64,000 nucleotides of DNA. It comes from CAZYTM01 sp964649725. GTDB lineage: Bacteria; Desulfobacterota; Desulfuromonadia; Geobacterales; Geobacteraceae. The notes below the pieces were generated by a model. That model was given only the letters and a program-made list of their open reading frames with translations, had not been told where the DNA came from and ran no database searches. This document shows positions 16,801-24,768 of this stretch, one piece after another (the first letter of the stretch is position 1; each line of letters begins with the position of its first letter). Where the stretch lies: assembly GCA_964649725.1 (NCBI GenBank), contig CAZYTM010000001.1:372001-436000 (forward strand), given 5' to 3'. The translations under genes and the position numbers were made by a program.

Positions 16801-19800
16801 TGGATGTAATCGCCCGGGAATGGCATCGCCAGGCCCCCACGGCCAAGGAGAAACCGCTCGCCATGGCAATGGTTGCCAGGACCCGTGAAGAGCTGCATGC
16901 GCTGCTCGATCAGGGAGCCCGCCTGCTTGCAAGCGACAGTAGCGATGAACCTCTACCAGAGCACCCCTCCCTGCGCGACCGACTCTTCTACACCACCACC
17001 CCTCTTGGCAGGCAGGGAAAGATTGCCTTTGTCTTCCCCGGGTCGGGAAACCACTTCCCTGGCATGGGTATGGAGCTGTCGGCACGATGGCCTGCGGTTT
17101 TCCGTCGCCAGGACATGGAGAATCTTTACCTGCGCGACCAGTTCCGCCCTGAGCAGTTCTGGAACGGTGCCCCGCTTGCCGAACTTAATGATGACCATCA
17201 AGCGGTTATCTTTGGTCAAGTCGCCACCGGATGTGCCATGAGTGATATCGTCCGCAGTCTCGGTGTCCAACCCCAAGCGGTGCTAGGTTACAGTCTTGGC
17301 GAATCGGCCGGACTATTTGCCCTTGGCGCTTGGCACGAGCGAGATGAGATGCTTAAGCGGATGCTTCATTCAAGCCTTTTCACAAACGACCTGGCTGGCG
17401 ATTGTCTGGCGGCAAAGCAGACTTGGGGGCTCCAGGCTTCGGACTCTATCATATGGAGCATCGGCGTACTGGAAGCACCTGCTGAAGAGGTCCGCCAGGC
17501 ACTGAAATCGACCGCGCGGGTCTATCTTCTGATAGTCAACACTCCGGACGAGTGTGTCATAGGTGGCGACGCCAAGAGTGTCGAACGCCTGGTCAGCCAG
17601 CTCGGCTGCCGCTTCTTCCCGCTGCACGGGGTGACCACGGTCCATTGCGAGGTAGCCAAAGCCGTTGCCGAGCCGTACCGGCAGTTACATCTCTTTACAA
17701 CAACCCCTCCGCCAGGGGTGATCTTTTACAGCGGGGCCAAAGGGAAGTCCTACCCTGTCAACCGTGAGAGTGCCGCTGCCGCTATCCTTGCCCAGGCACT
17801 GGAGGGTATCGACTTTCCGGCCGTGGTCAAATCGGCCTATAAAGATGGCGTGCGTCTATTTTTGGAAATGGGGCCGGGAAGCTCTTGCAGCCGGATGATA
17901 AGCCGGATCCTTGCGGGACGGCCGCATATTGCCAGATCGGCCTGTTATCCAGGGATCGATCAGCATTCGGCGCTTTTGCGCCTTTTGGCTCAGCTAGTTG
18001 CCGAGCGGGTAGCTATCGACCTGGACCCGCTCTACCCTCCACCTGCTGATCCGTTACCTGTCAATACTGGTCAGCAGCGACTCACCGTTGCCATAGGCGG
18101 TCAACAGTTCAAACCACCACTACCGCCGGTAGCAGAGCCCATTGCACCGGCGCCTTTGCCAGCTAAGCAAATGGTTGTCAGCTCGCCACCCGAAACAGCA
18201 AAATTGCATGCAAAAGTCTCTTCATTGCCTGCAGCAGATTCCATGGCTGCCCTTATCAACGACTATGCCGCTGCCCAGGAGGCAAGGCGGCTGGCACATG
18301 AGGCATATCTGCGCACCAGCGAAAGCCTTAGCCGCTCCATGGCTGATGCGGTGGCCCTGCAATTATCCTTGCAGCAACAGCTGACCGCCGCCGGCGTCGC
18401 TCTGGTCGTCGATGACCCTCTTCCAGCACCGGTGCCATCCATGACTCTCCCTCTTTTCGACCGGGAAGCGTGCCTGGAATTCGCCCGTGGCAAGGTGGCA
18501 AATATCCTCGGCCCGGCCTTTGCCGAGGCAGACAGCTTCCCGACCAGGGTTCGTCTCCCTGATGAACCACTCATGCTGGTCGACCGGATCGTCACCCTGG
18601 AAGGTGAGGCTAAGGGTATGGGGAGCGGTCGGGTGGTGACTGAGCATGACATCCTGGCAGATGCCTGGTATCTGGATGGTGGCCGTATCCCGACCTGTAT
18701 TGCCGTCGAGGCTGGCCAGGCCGATCTGTTCCTTTCTGGCTACCTCGGTATCGATTTCATTACCAGAGGGGTAGCTGTATACCGCCTGCTCGACGCCGTG
18801 GTCACCTTTCACCGCGACCTCCCGGGAGCCGGTGAGACAATCAACTACGATATCCATATCGACCGCTTCTTCCGCCAGGGGGAGACACACCTGTTCCGTT
18901 TCCGTTTCGATGCGACCGTGGCCGGTGAACCTTTGCTGTCAATGCGCGACGGCTGTGCGGGTTTCTTCAACGAGGCAGAATTGGCCGCCGGCAAAGGGAT
19001 AATCCCGCCAGCCATCGACCTGCGCCCCCGAACCGGCAGCAGGATGGATAACTGGCAGGAGTTGGTGCCGATGCGACCCGAGTCTTACCGCAGCGAGCAG
19101 CTGGAACTGCTCCGCAAAGGGGATCTGGTTGGTTCTTTTGGCCCACTATTTGCCGGTCTCCAGTTGCAACGGCCGCTCACCATTCCTGGAGGGCTGATGC
19201 GTCTGGTACATCGGGTCACCGAGTTGCTGCCTGATGGTGGTCGCTACGGGCTCGGCTCAATCCGCGCCGAAGCAGATATCTGCCCTGACGACTGGTTCCT
19301 CACCTGCCATTTTGTCGATGACCAGGTGATGCCAGGCACTCTGATGTACGAATGCTGTCTGCATACCTTGCGCATCTTTCTGCTGAGGCTTGGCTGGCTG
19401 GCCGAGACGACCGACGCAAGCTGGCAGCCGGTGCCGGGTGTGGCGAGCCAGCTGAGGTGCCGTGGCCAAGTACTGGCAACAACCAGAGTAGCCGCCTACG
19501 AGGTAAGCATCCGCGAGCTAGGCTACCGGCCGGAACCTTATGCAATAGTGGATGCGCTGATGTATGCCGACGACAAGCCGATCGTCGAGATCAGTAACAT
19601 GTCGGTACGTCTCTGTGGTAGCAGTAGGGAGAAGTTACTGGAATTATGGCAAGAGCCTGGCATGGTTCGGGAGAGTAGCCCCCCTTGCCGTAAGCCGGCC
19701 ATCTACAGCAAAGAGCAGATCCTCGCCTATAGCAACGGCAAGCCGTCCGAAGGGTTCGGGCTCCCCTACCAGATATTTGATAGTGAGCGGAAGATTGCCC

Positions 19801-20780
19801 GCCTCCCAGGTCCGCCTTACCAGTTCATGGACCGGGTCACTGCAGTTCGCGGTGCACCATGGCAGATGAACTCCGGCGCCATGGCCGAGGCACAGTACGA
19901 TATTCCGAATGATGCCTGGTACTTTGCCGCTGAGCAGCGTCCCCGTATGCCGTTTGCCGTCCTGCTGGAGGTTGCTCTGCAACCGTGCGGCTGGCTGGCC
20001 GCCTATGTCGGCTCAGCCCTCACCAGTTCTGTCGATCTCTCCTTCCGTAATCTGGGGGGTAATGCGCGCCAACTCCGCCAGGTCACCCCGGACAGCGGGA
20101 CCATAACCGCCACCGCCACCCTGACCAAGGTGGCCACCAGTGGAGGGATGATCATACAGGAATTCGACTTCATCGTTGCTGACAGCTTGGGGACCATCTA
20201 CCAGGGGGAGACGATGTTCGGCTTCTTCTCCAGAGAAGCGCTCGCCAACCAGGTTGGGATCCGCGACGCAACCCCCTACCAACCGACTCCGGTTGAACTG
20301 GAGCAGGGTTGCAGTCTTAACTTTCCTGAGCATCCCCCCTTTCCGGCAAAAGAGTTGCGGATGATCGACCGGATCGAACTTTATGTGGCAGACGGCGGGC
20401 CGGCAGGACTCGGCTACCTCTCCGGCACGAAGGAGGTAGACCCGGGCGAATGGTTTTTCCAGGCCCACTTTTACCAGGACCCGGTCACCCCGGGTTCGCT
20501 TGGACTCGAATCATTCCTGCAACTGCTCAAGTACGTCGCTGTAAAACGCTGGGGTTGGCAGGAGGGGGATAGCATGGCCGTAGTAGCCCTGGGACATAGC
20601 CATCGCTGGCTTTATCGCGGCCAGGTAGTACCGGAAAACCGCCAGGTGACGGTACAGGCATGGATTACCTCCGTTGACGATGATTCCCGGCTGCTGGTCG
20701 CCGACGGGCTGCTCAGCGTAGATGGCCGGCCGATCTACCAGATGCACGATTTTACATTACAGATGGAGCAGCAACGATGA
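13890..20780 (+). CDS. pfaC: PfaC-like multidomain synthase: KS-CLF-AT-DH-DH
   Basis: Second giant synthase subunit, about 2296 residues. Domains: ketosynthase (about 5-440) with Cys194 (DAACASS), His328 (ECHATGT) and His368 (SNIGHL); a second KS-like, chain-length-factor domain (about 465-910) that keeps Cys672 (NEDCSG) and His839 (EIGHSG) but has Asn802 where HGTGT His should be; a PfaB-like acyltransferase (about 1045-1380) with Ser1135 in GYSLGE; a helical Ala/Gln-rich linker near 1455-1505; then two FabA-type double-hotdog dehydratase regions with CHFVDDQVMPG (His1807) and AHFYQDPVTPG (His2193). The first ATG in frame is at 14304, which would delete the first 138 residues of the KS domain, including GIGGIFPDAPDLERFW. 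No ATG, GTG or TTG lies in the open frame upstream. CTG 13890, overlapping the pfaA stop as CTGA and preceded by GGGGG, is the best start. Confidence 0.9.
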   Translation: MNVQHSHTVAVVGIGGIFPDAPDLERFWENIRQGRCATRDVPAGRWLLSADSVYDPEAGATDRVYSRSGCFIAEFPPLAELAGIAFPLERLAGLDPLFQLLLHAGNRAFLDGRTEQLNRDRVGVIIGNLALPSEKSAQMARSWLGRTFAEQLLGISKPEPPTDPLNRYVAGLPAGLLAYALGLGGGSSTLDAACASSLYAIKLACDELLAGRADAMLTGGLSRPDPLYTQMGFSQLRALSRRGICSPFDAAGDGLVVGEGAGIFLLKRTEDALAHGDRIYGIIRGVGLANDVGGSLLAPSSEGQLRAMRAAYANCGWQPNQVDLVECHATGTQVGDATEFTSLRQLWGEARPAGDRCVIGSVKSNIGHLLTAAGAAALTKVLMAMAKETLPPTANFNTPQAGFQLADSPFSILQSEAPWPKRGDDIPRRAAVSAFGFGGINAHLLVEEYLPKKPARPFRSLKSRKAETQQPIAVVGMDARFGPWQSLSAFRERVFGRDPGHEPTPPKHWWGAEKSAWFRTEVGASTDFKGYFLPECSATAEQFRIPPREMEEMLPQQLLMLQSAAAAMADAGLDREEKLRTGVFVGISLDLNSTNFSFRWSIAEEVAGWQKQLGRQLSQTELTEWTKSLQDAAGPPLTANRTMGALGSIVASRIAREFRLGGPSFTISNEDCSGLRALETACHLLTNKEIDQAMVGAVDLAGDLRATLGHHACRPFSSSGQYIPFDEQGDGGYPGEGAATLVLKRLEDAQRDGDRIYAVIKGIGTAGGELITPGTDTYRQSLERAYANADVEPTAVSYLEANASGNPAEDHEEAKLLADFFGPAKRHCAVASVKAEIGHSGAASGLAAMVRACLALHHELIPPSRSGELPFSELTGNSPLYLPRSPRYWLRNRAEGERLAGVSICSIDGTCSHVVLQGWQTDAKEQPVELRPCPVAGAESLFALAGDSPEQLAKMLDLLRRQLNRPTGVDLDVIAREWHRQAPTAKEKPLAMAMVARTREELHALLDQGARLLASDSSDEPLPEHPSLRDRLFYTTTPLGRQGKIAFVFPGSGNHFPGMGMELSARWPAVFRRQDMENLYLRDQFRPEQFWNGAPLAELNDDHQAVIFGQVATGCAMSDIVRSLGVQPQAVLGYSLGESAGLFALGAWHERDEMLKRMLHSSLFTNDLAGDCLAAKQTWGLQASDSIIWSIGVLEAPAEEVRQALKSTARVYLLIVNTPDECVIGGDAKSVERLVSQLGCRFFPLHGVTTVHCEVAKAVAEPYRQLHLFTTTPPPGVIFYSGAKGKSYPVNRESAAAAILAQALEGIDFPAVVKSAYKDGVRLFLEMGPGSSCSRMISRILAGRPHIARSACYPGIDQHSALLRLLAQLVAERVAIDLDPLYPPPADPLPVNTGQQRLTVAIGGQQFKPPLPPVAEPIAPAPLPAKQMVVSSPPETAKLHAKVSSLPAADSMAALINDYAAAQEARRLAHEAYLRTSESLSRSMADAVALQLSLQQQLTAAGVALVVDDPLPAPVPSMTLPLFDREACLEFARGKVANILGPAFAEADSFPTRVRLPDEPLMLVDRIVTLEGEAKGMGSGRVVTEHDILADAWYLDGGRIPTCIAVEAGQADLFLSGYLGIDFITRGVAVYRLLDAVVTFHRDLPGAGETINYDIHIDRFFRQGETHLFRFRFDATVAGEPLLSMRDGCAGFFNEAELAAGKGIIPPAIDLRPRTGSRMDNWQELVPMRPESYRSEQLELLRKGDLVGSFGPLFAGLQLQRPLTIPGGLMRLVHRVTELLPDGGRYGLGSIRAEADICPDDWFLTCHFVDDQVMPGTLMYECCLHTLRIFLLRLGWLAETTDASWQPVPGVASQLRCRGQVLATTRVAAYEVSIRELGYRPEPYAIVDALMYADDKPIVEISNMSVRLCGSSREKLLELWQEPGMVRESSPPCRKPAIYSKEQILAYSNGKPSEGFGLPYQIFDSERKIARLPGPPYQFMDRVTAVRGAPWQMNSGAMAEAQYDIPNDAWYFAAEQRPRMPFAVLLEVALQPCGWLAAYVGSALTSSVDLSFRNLGGNARQLRQVTPDSGTITATATLTKVATSGGMIIQEFDFIVADSLGTIYQGETMFGFFSREALANQVGIRDATPYQPTPVELEQGCSLNFPEHPPFPAKELRMIDRIELYVADGGPAGLGYLSGTKEVDPGEWFFQAHFYQDPVTPGSLGLESFLQLLKYVAVKRWGWQEGDSMAVVALGHSHRWLYRGQVVPENRQVTVQAWITSVDDDSRLLVADGLLSVDGRPIYQMHDFTLQMEQQR

Positions 20781-21817
20781 AATACAACAAGGTGCAGATC
20801 GCCGCGCTCGGCTACGAACTGGCGCCTGTAGTGGTTACCTCAGCCGAACTGGAAGCACGGCTGGAGCCTCTCTATCAGGCACTCCGCTTTTCGCCAGGCC
20901 AACTCCAGGCGCTGACCGGAATCCGCGAACGGCGCTGGTGGGAACCAGGCTACCCCCTCTCCCAAGGGGCAATAGTTGCCGGGCGCAAGGCGCTGGCCGC
21001 TGCTTCGATCAGCCCGGTTGATCTTGGGGTGCTGGTCTATACTGGTGTCTGCCGCGAACAGTTCGAGCCGGCCACCGCCTGCCGTGTTGCAGCTGGCCTG
21101 GGTCTGCGTGGCAATGTGGCGATCTATGATCTCTCCAACGCCTGCCTGGGGGTACTTAACGGCATCCTTGATGTGGCCAACAGGATCGAGCTTGGGCAAA
21201 TACGGGCCGGTCTGGTAGTCTCCTGTGAAAGCGCACGGGAGATCAACGAGATCATGATCAAGCGGATGCTGGAGGAGAAGAACATGGGCCATTTCGCCCT
21301 TTCGCTGGCCACTTTGACCGGCGGTTCCGGCGCCGTAGCTGTTCTTCTCTGCGACAGCTCCCTGGCGCCCAGTCGGCGCAAACTGCGCGGCGGGGCAACC
21401 CTGGCAGCCCCGGAACATCACAATCTCTGCCTCTGGGGGGTACAGCCGGATGGCCAGGGGGGGTATAGCCAGACCATGAGCACTGACGGGGTGTGCGTGA
21501 TGAACTACGGCGTCGAACTGGGGAGAGAGACCTGGCAGGCTTTCCTCCCCGAGGTAGGCTGGCAGAGTAAGCAGGTCGACCGGGTAATCTGCCACCAGGT
21601 CGGTGCCGCTCACCAGAGCGCCATACTGAAAACCCTCGCCATCCCGACCGAAAAGGACTTCACCAGCTTCGAATTCCTCGGCAACATGGGGACGGTATCA
21701 CTCCCTCTTACCGCGGCCCTGGCCGAAGAGCGAGAAGTCTTGTCCAACGGTGACCGGGTCGGTTTTCTCGGCATCGGTAGCGGGCTTAACTGCATCATGC
21801 TGGGGATCGAGTGGTAG
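20777..21817 (+). CDS. oleA: OleA-type head-to-head acyl condensing enzyme (thiolase fold)
   Basis: OleA joins two activated fatty acyl chains by non-decarboxylative Claisen condensation to a 2-alkyl-3-keto acid, the first step of long-chain olefin synthesis. The 346-residue protein is of the FabH/thiolase superfamily, with Cys123 (SNACLG), His273 (ICHQVG) and Asn303 (LGNMGTVS) forming the catalytic set, and the TGIRERRWW segment near residue 53 typical of OleA. The ATGA overlap with the stop of the PfaC-like gene implies translational coupling to the PUFA synthase. That makes synthase-bound or released polyunsaturated chains plausible substrates (inference). A plain FabH is less likely because of the OleB partner and the OleA-like N-terminus. 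Confidence 0.9.
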   Translation: MKYNKVQIAALGYELAPVVVTSAELEARLEPLYQALRFSPGQLQALTGIRERRWWEPGYPLSQGAIVAGRKALAAASISPVDLGVLVYTGVCREQFEPATACRVAAGLGLRGNVAIYDLSNACLGVLNGILDVANRIELGQIRAGLVVSCESAREINEIMIKRMLEEKNMGHFALSLATLTGGSGAVAVLLCDSSLAPSRRKLRGGATLAAPEHHNLCLWGVQPDGQGGYSQTMSTDGVCVMNYGVELGRETWQAFLPEVGWQSKQVDRVICHQVGAAHQSAILKTLAIPTEKDFTSFEFLGNMGTVSLPLTAALAEEREVLSNGDRVGFLGIGSGLNCIMLGIEW

Positions 21818-22740
21818 AGACAATGAAAGGTTCGGTTCCCAACTTCATGACCCCCGACATCACGAAACATTACCCCTTCAGCAGTCATTATCTGGACAGG
21901 GATGGACTTCGTTACCACTATCTGGATGAGGGGAACGGCTCTCCAATGGTGATGGTGCATGGCAACCCGACCTGGTCTTTCTACTACCGCAACCTTGTCC
22001 TGGCCCTGAGGGACCGCTACCGCTGTATCGTCCCTGACCATATCGGGTGCGGTTTATCAGACAAGCCGACCGACGACCGTTACGACTATACCTTGCCGCG
22101 TCGGGTCGACGATCTGGAATACCTTCTGCAGAGGCTTGGCATCACAAACGGGATTACTCTGGTCCTGCATGACTGGGGGGGGATGATCGGTATGGCCTAC
22201 GCCGCCAGGCATCCAGAGCGGATCAAACAGCTGATCATTCTAAACACCGCTGCATTCCATCTGCCAAGAGACAAGAAATTTCCACTGGCACTTCGCATCT
22301 GCCGCGACAGCTGGTTAGGCACTCTGCTGGTGCAGGGTTGCAACGCATTCAGCATGGCTGCATCCTTTGTCGGCTGCAAGCGCCACCCCCTTTCTGCAGA
22401 ACTGCGCAAAGCCTACCGTGCTCCATACAACTCCTGGCAGAACCGGATCGCCACGCTCCGCTTTGTCCAGGATATCCCGTTGCAGCCGGGGGACCGCAAC
22501 TACGACCTGGTGAGCGCCGTGGAGACTGTCAGCGAGCGTTTCCGTTCCCTGCCAATGGCAATATTCTGGGGTGAGCGCGACTTTGTTTTTGACCGGACCT
22601 TTCTCGCCGAATGGGTGCACCGCTTCCCCCAGGCCGAACTGCACCGCTACCCAGATGCCGGGCATTACATTCTGGAGGATGCCGCGGAAGAGGTGATACC
22701 GTTGATCGTCGAGTTTTTAGCTCGTAACGAGCCTGGGTGA
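21811..22740 (+). CDS. oleB: OleB-type alpha/beta hydrolase (beta-lactone decarboxylase)
   Basis: A 309-residue alpha/beta hydrolase of the haloalkane-dehalogenase-like group. Seen: oxyanion region VHGNPTWSFYYR near residue 50, nucleophile Asp121 in LHDWGG (Asp, not Ser, as in OleB and dehalogenases), and His285 in DAGHYILED. In the known pathway OleB removes CO2 from the cis-beta-lactone made by OleC, yielding a cis-olefin. The GTG at 21811 overlaps the oleA stop by seven bases. ATG 21823 is an alternative start. The genes expected next, oleC and oleD, are absent: tolQ follows after 154 bases. No terminator is visible between oleB and tolQ. Confidence 0.88.
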   Translation: MVETMKGSVPNFMTPDITKHYPFSSHYLDRDGLRYHYLDEGNGSPMVMVHGNPTWSFYYRNLVLALRDRYRCIVPDHIGCGLSDKPTDDRYDYTLPRRVDDLEYLLQRLGITNGITLVLHDWGGMIGMAYAARHPERIKQLIILNTAAFHLPRDKKFPLALRICRDSWLGTLLVQGCNAFSMAASFVGCKRHPLSAELRKAYRAPYNSWQNRIATLRFVQDIPLQPGDRNYDLVSAVETVSERFRSLPMAIFWGERDFVFDRTFLAEWVHRFPQAELHRYPDAGHYILEDAAEEVIPLIVEFLARNEPG

Positions 22741-22825
22741 AACGTTTAAGAATTGACTACAGCTCCCCTCTCCATCTATCAGGTGTCATTATGTGCGGAG
22801 AAGATGCAAATACCCAAAATTCGTA

Positions 22826-22854
22826 TTGACTTAACCCAGTGTAAGGAATATTTT
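22826..22854 (+). promoter_or_regulatory. Sigma-70-type promoter for the tol operon
   Basis: TTGACT (22826-22831), a 17-base spacer, and TATTTT (22849-22854) lie about 40 bases before the tolQ start. The spacing is ideal and the -10 is moderate. It would allow the Tol genes to be expressed independently of the pfa-ole operon. Confidence 0.6.
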
Positions 22855-22894
22855 TGAAGAGTTTGTTAATCACCAATCAGCGGAGGTAAATGCT

Positions 22895-23569
22895 TTGACT
22901 TTTTTTGCCGGGACCGGTCTGGTCGTTAAACTGGTGCTCTTTATTCTTCTCTATTTCTCGGTAGTCTCTTGGGCTATCATATTTTACAAGCTGCTCCAAG
23001 TACATCGAGCCAAGAGCGAATCGGAGCGTTTTCTGGAATTCTTCTGGAAAGCAAAACGTTTCGAAGCCATAAACTCCCAACTCGACCGTTATACCAACTC
23101 TCCCCTTACTGTATTATTCAAAGAGGGGTATAACGAATTGAAAAAGCTTCTCGAGCAGGGTGAGGCCAAAGAGGACTCTGAAGGTATCAGCACAGATCTA
23201 GGTGGGATTGACAACATCACCAGAGCGCTTCGTCGTGCCACAACTTCTGAAATCACCCGTCTCGAGAAATATACCACCTTCCTTGCCACTACCGGTTCAA
23301 CCGCACCATTTATCGGTCTCTTTGGCACTGTCTGGGGCATTATGAACGCCTTCAAGGGGATCGGCGAAACCGGTTCTGCCAGCCTGGCAGTTGTTGCTCC
23401 CGGCATAGCCGAGGCACTGATAGCCACTGCCATCGGCTTGGTCGCTGCTATCCCTGCGGTCATGGGGTATAATCACTTCCAGCATAAAATCCGCGTGCTG
23501 ATCGCCGAGATGGACAGTTTTTCCACCGAACTTCTCAATATTATTCAGCGCACGTTTGCGAAAAAATAG
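22895..23569 (+). CDS. tolQ: TolQ, inner-membrane proton-channel subunit of Tol-Pal
   Basis: TolQ with TolR forms the proton-driven motor of the Tol-Pal envelope system, which constricts the outer membrane at division. The 224-residue product has an N-terminal transmembrane helix (LVVKLVLFILLYFSVVSWAIIFY), a cytoplasmic loop, and two more helices near 130-190 with the ExbB/TolQ signature GLFGTVWGIMNAFKGIG. The start is TTG 22895 with GGAGG eight bases upstream. The ATG at 22890 is out of frame and runs into a stop at once. It is followed nine bases later by tolR. Confidence 0.95.
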   Translation: MTFFAGTGLVVKLVLFILLYFSVVSWAIIFYKLLQVHRAKSESERFLEFFWKAKRFEAINSQLDRYTNSPLTVLFKEGYNELKKLLEQGEAKEDSEGISTDLGGIDNITRALRRATTSEITRLEKYTTFLATTGSTAPFIGLFGTVWGIMNAFKGIGETGSASLAVVAPGIAEALIATAIGLVAAIPAVMGYNHFQHKIRVLIAEMDSFSTELLNIIQRTFAKK

Positions 23570-23578
23570 GGGTAAGAG

Positions 23579-23998
23579 ATGGAACTGGGGAGCAGGGGCA
23601 ACAATAATCGCAATACCATGTCACAGATTAACGTCACACCTCTGGTCGACGTCATGCTCGTTCTGCTTATCATCTTTATGGTAACAGCGCCAATGATGCA
23701 GCAAGGTGTCCAGGTTAATCTGCCAAAAGCTGACACCAAAGCCCTCAAGACACAGGAAGAGACCGTTATTGTCTCACTCGAAAAGTCCGGACGGATGTTC
23801 ATTAACAGTAACGAGGTCTCCACAGCTGATTTGCGCGGGCGATTGACGGAATTATTTGTCAACAAGGCCAAAAAAGAAGTTTTTCTCAAGGCAGACCGCG
23901 ATGTCCCCTATGGTGAAGTAATCAAGGCGATGGCTGAAATCAAGGGGGCCGGCATCGAACGGTTGGGGATGGTAACGGAGCCTGCCCAGCGAAAATGA
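23579..23998 (+). CDS. tolR: TolR (ExbD family), Tol-Pal motor subunit
   Basis: A 139-residue ExbD/TolR protein: short cytoplasmic N-terminus, one transmembrane helix (about 20-42) containing the proton-relay Asp in TPLVDVMLVLLIIFMV, and a periplasmic domain ending in the motif VPYGEVIKAMAEIKGAG. TolR couples proton flow through TolQ to movement of TolA. It overlaps the next gene by four bases (ATGA). Confidence 0.95.
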   Translation: MELGSRGNNNRNTMSQINVTPLVDVMLVLLIIFMVTAPMMQQGVQVNLPKADTKALKTQEETVIVSLEKSGRMFINSNEVSTADLRGRLTELFVNKAKKEVFLKADRDVPYGEVIKAMAEIKGAGIERLGMVTEPAQRK

Positions 23999-24768
23999 GC
24001 CGGACCATGCATCAGCAAACTTATAGCCTGAGCCAGATGGTCATTCTCTCCACCATCTGCCACCTGCTCTTTTATCTGGCCGCTATTAAACTTAATTTTT
24101 CCTTTTTGAGTGGTATTAAGGAAGAACCTGTCTACTATGTCGATGTCGTCAATCTGCCGGTAGCCGACCCCCAGGCCGGAAGTCCGGTACTGGCAGGCTC
24201 GGCTACAGCATTGCCGACTCCTATCGAGCGACAGGAGATGAAACTGCCGGCCAAAACACCAGCCAAGACCACCCTGCCGAAAAAACTACCTCATCCCGTG
24301 CCACAGGCCGGCAAAACAACCGGGACCGCAGAGACAGCCAGAGAGTTCGAGGAGCGGATCAACCGCATCCAGAAGGAAACCGAAGCACGCCATCAGGCAG
24401 CTGCGCTTGAATCCTTACGCAAGAAAAGTACTGCCGGAACTGGAGCAGGGGTACCAGGGATGCCAGGTGCAACAGGTAAAGAGGCCGGGAGTGATTATGC
24501 CAATTATATCCAGTCTCGCCTCCGTGATGCCTTTGCCGCGACAATAACCTACCAGAGCAAAAATCCCGAGGTTCTGGTTCGTCTAACTCTAAACAAGAAA
24601 GGGAGGCTGATCAGGTATCGTTTGGAAAAGAGTTCCGGTGACAAGGTATTTGAAGATGCTGTAATCCTTGCCATTACCAATGCCGAAAAAAGTTTCCCAC
24701 CACCTCCTAACAATAAGGATTTTGAACATGGGTTTGTTTTCAGGCCACAAGGAGTAGGTAAAAATTGA
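23995..24768 (+). CDS. tolA: TolA-like periplasm-spanning protein with TonB C-terminal domain
   Basis: The 257-residue product has one N-terminal membrane anchor (about 15-40), a Pro/Lys/Ala-rich stretch (about 70-110), a short charged helix with EERINRIQKETEARHQ, and a C-terminal TolA/TonB-like domain (about 165-255: YIQSRLRDAFAATITYQ, VRLTLNKKGRLI). Position between tolR and tolB makes the TolA role likely. It is much shorter than E. coli TolA (about 420 residues), with only a brief helical stalk. The start is ATGA-coupled to tolR, and the stop overlaps the TTG start of tolB. Confidence 0.88.
   Translation: MSRTMHQQTYSLSQMVILSTICHLLFYLAAIKLNFSFLSGIKEEPVYYVDVVNLPVADPQAGSPVLAGSATALPTPIERQEMKLPAKTPAKTTLPKKLPHPVPQAGKTTGTAETAREFEERINRIQKETEARHQAAALESLRKKSTAGTGAGVPGMPGATGKEAGSDYANYIQSRLRDAFAATITYQSKNPEVLVRLTLNKKGRLIRYRLEKSSGDKVFEDAVILAITNAEKSFPPPPNNKDFEHGFVFRPQGVGKN

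Noticed and set aside
14304..20780. Annotating the PfaC-like gene from the first ATG
   Set aside because: It would remove the first 138 residues of a well-conserved KS domain.
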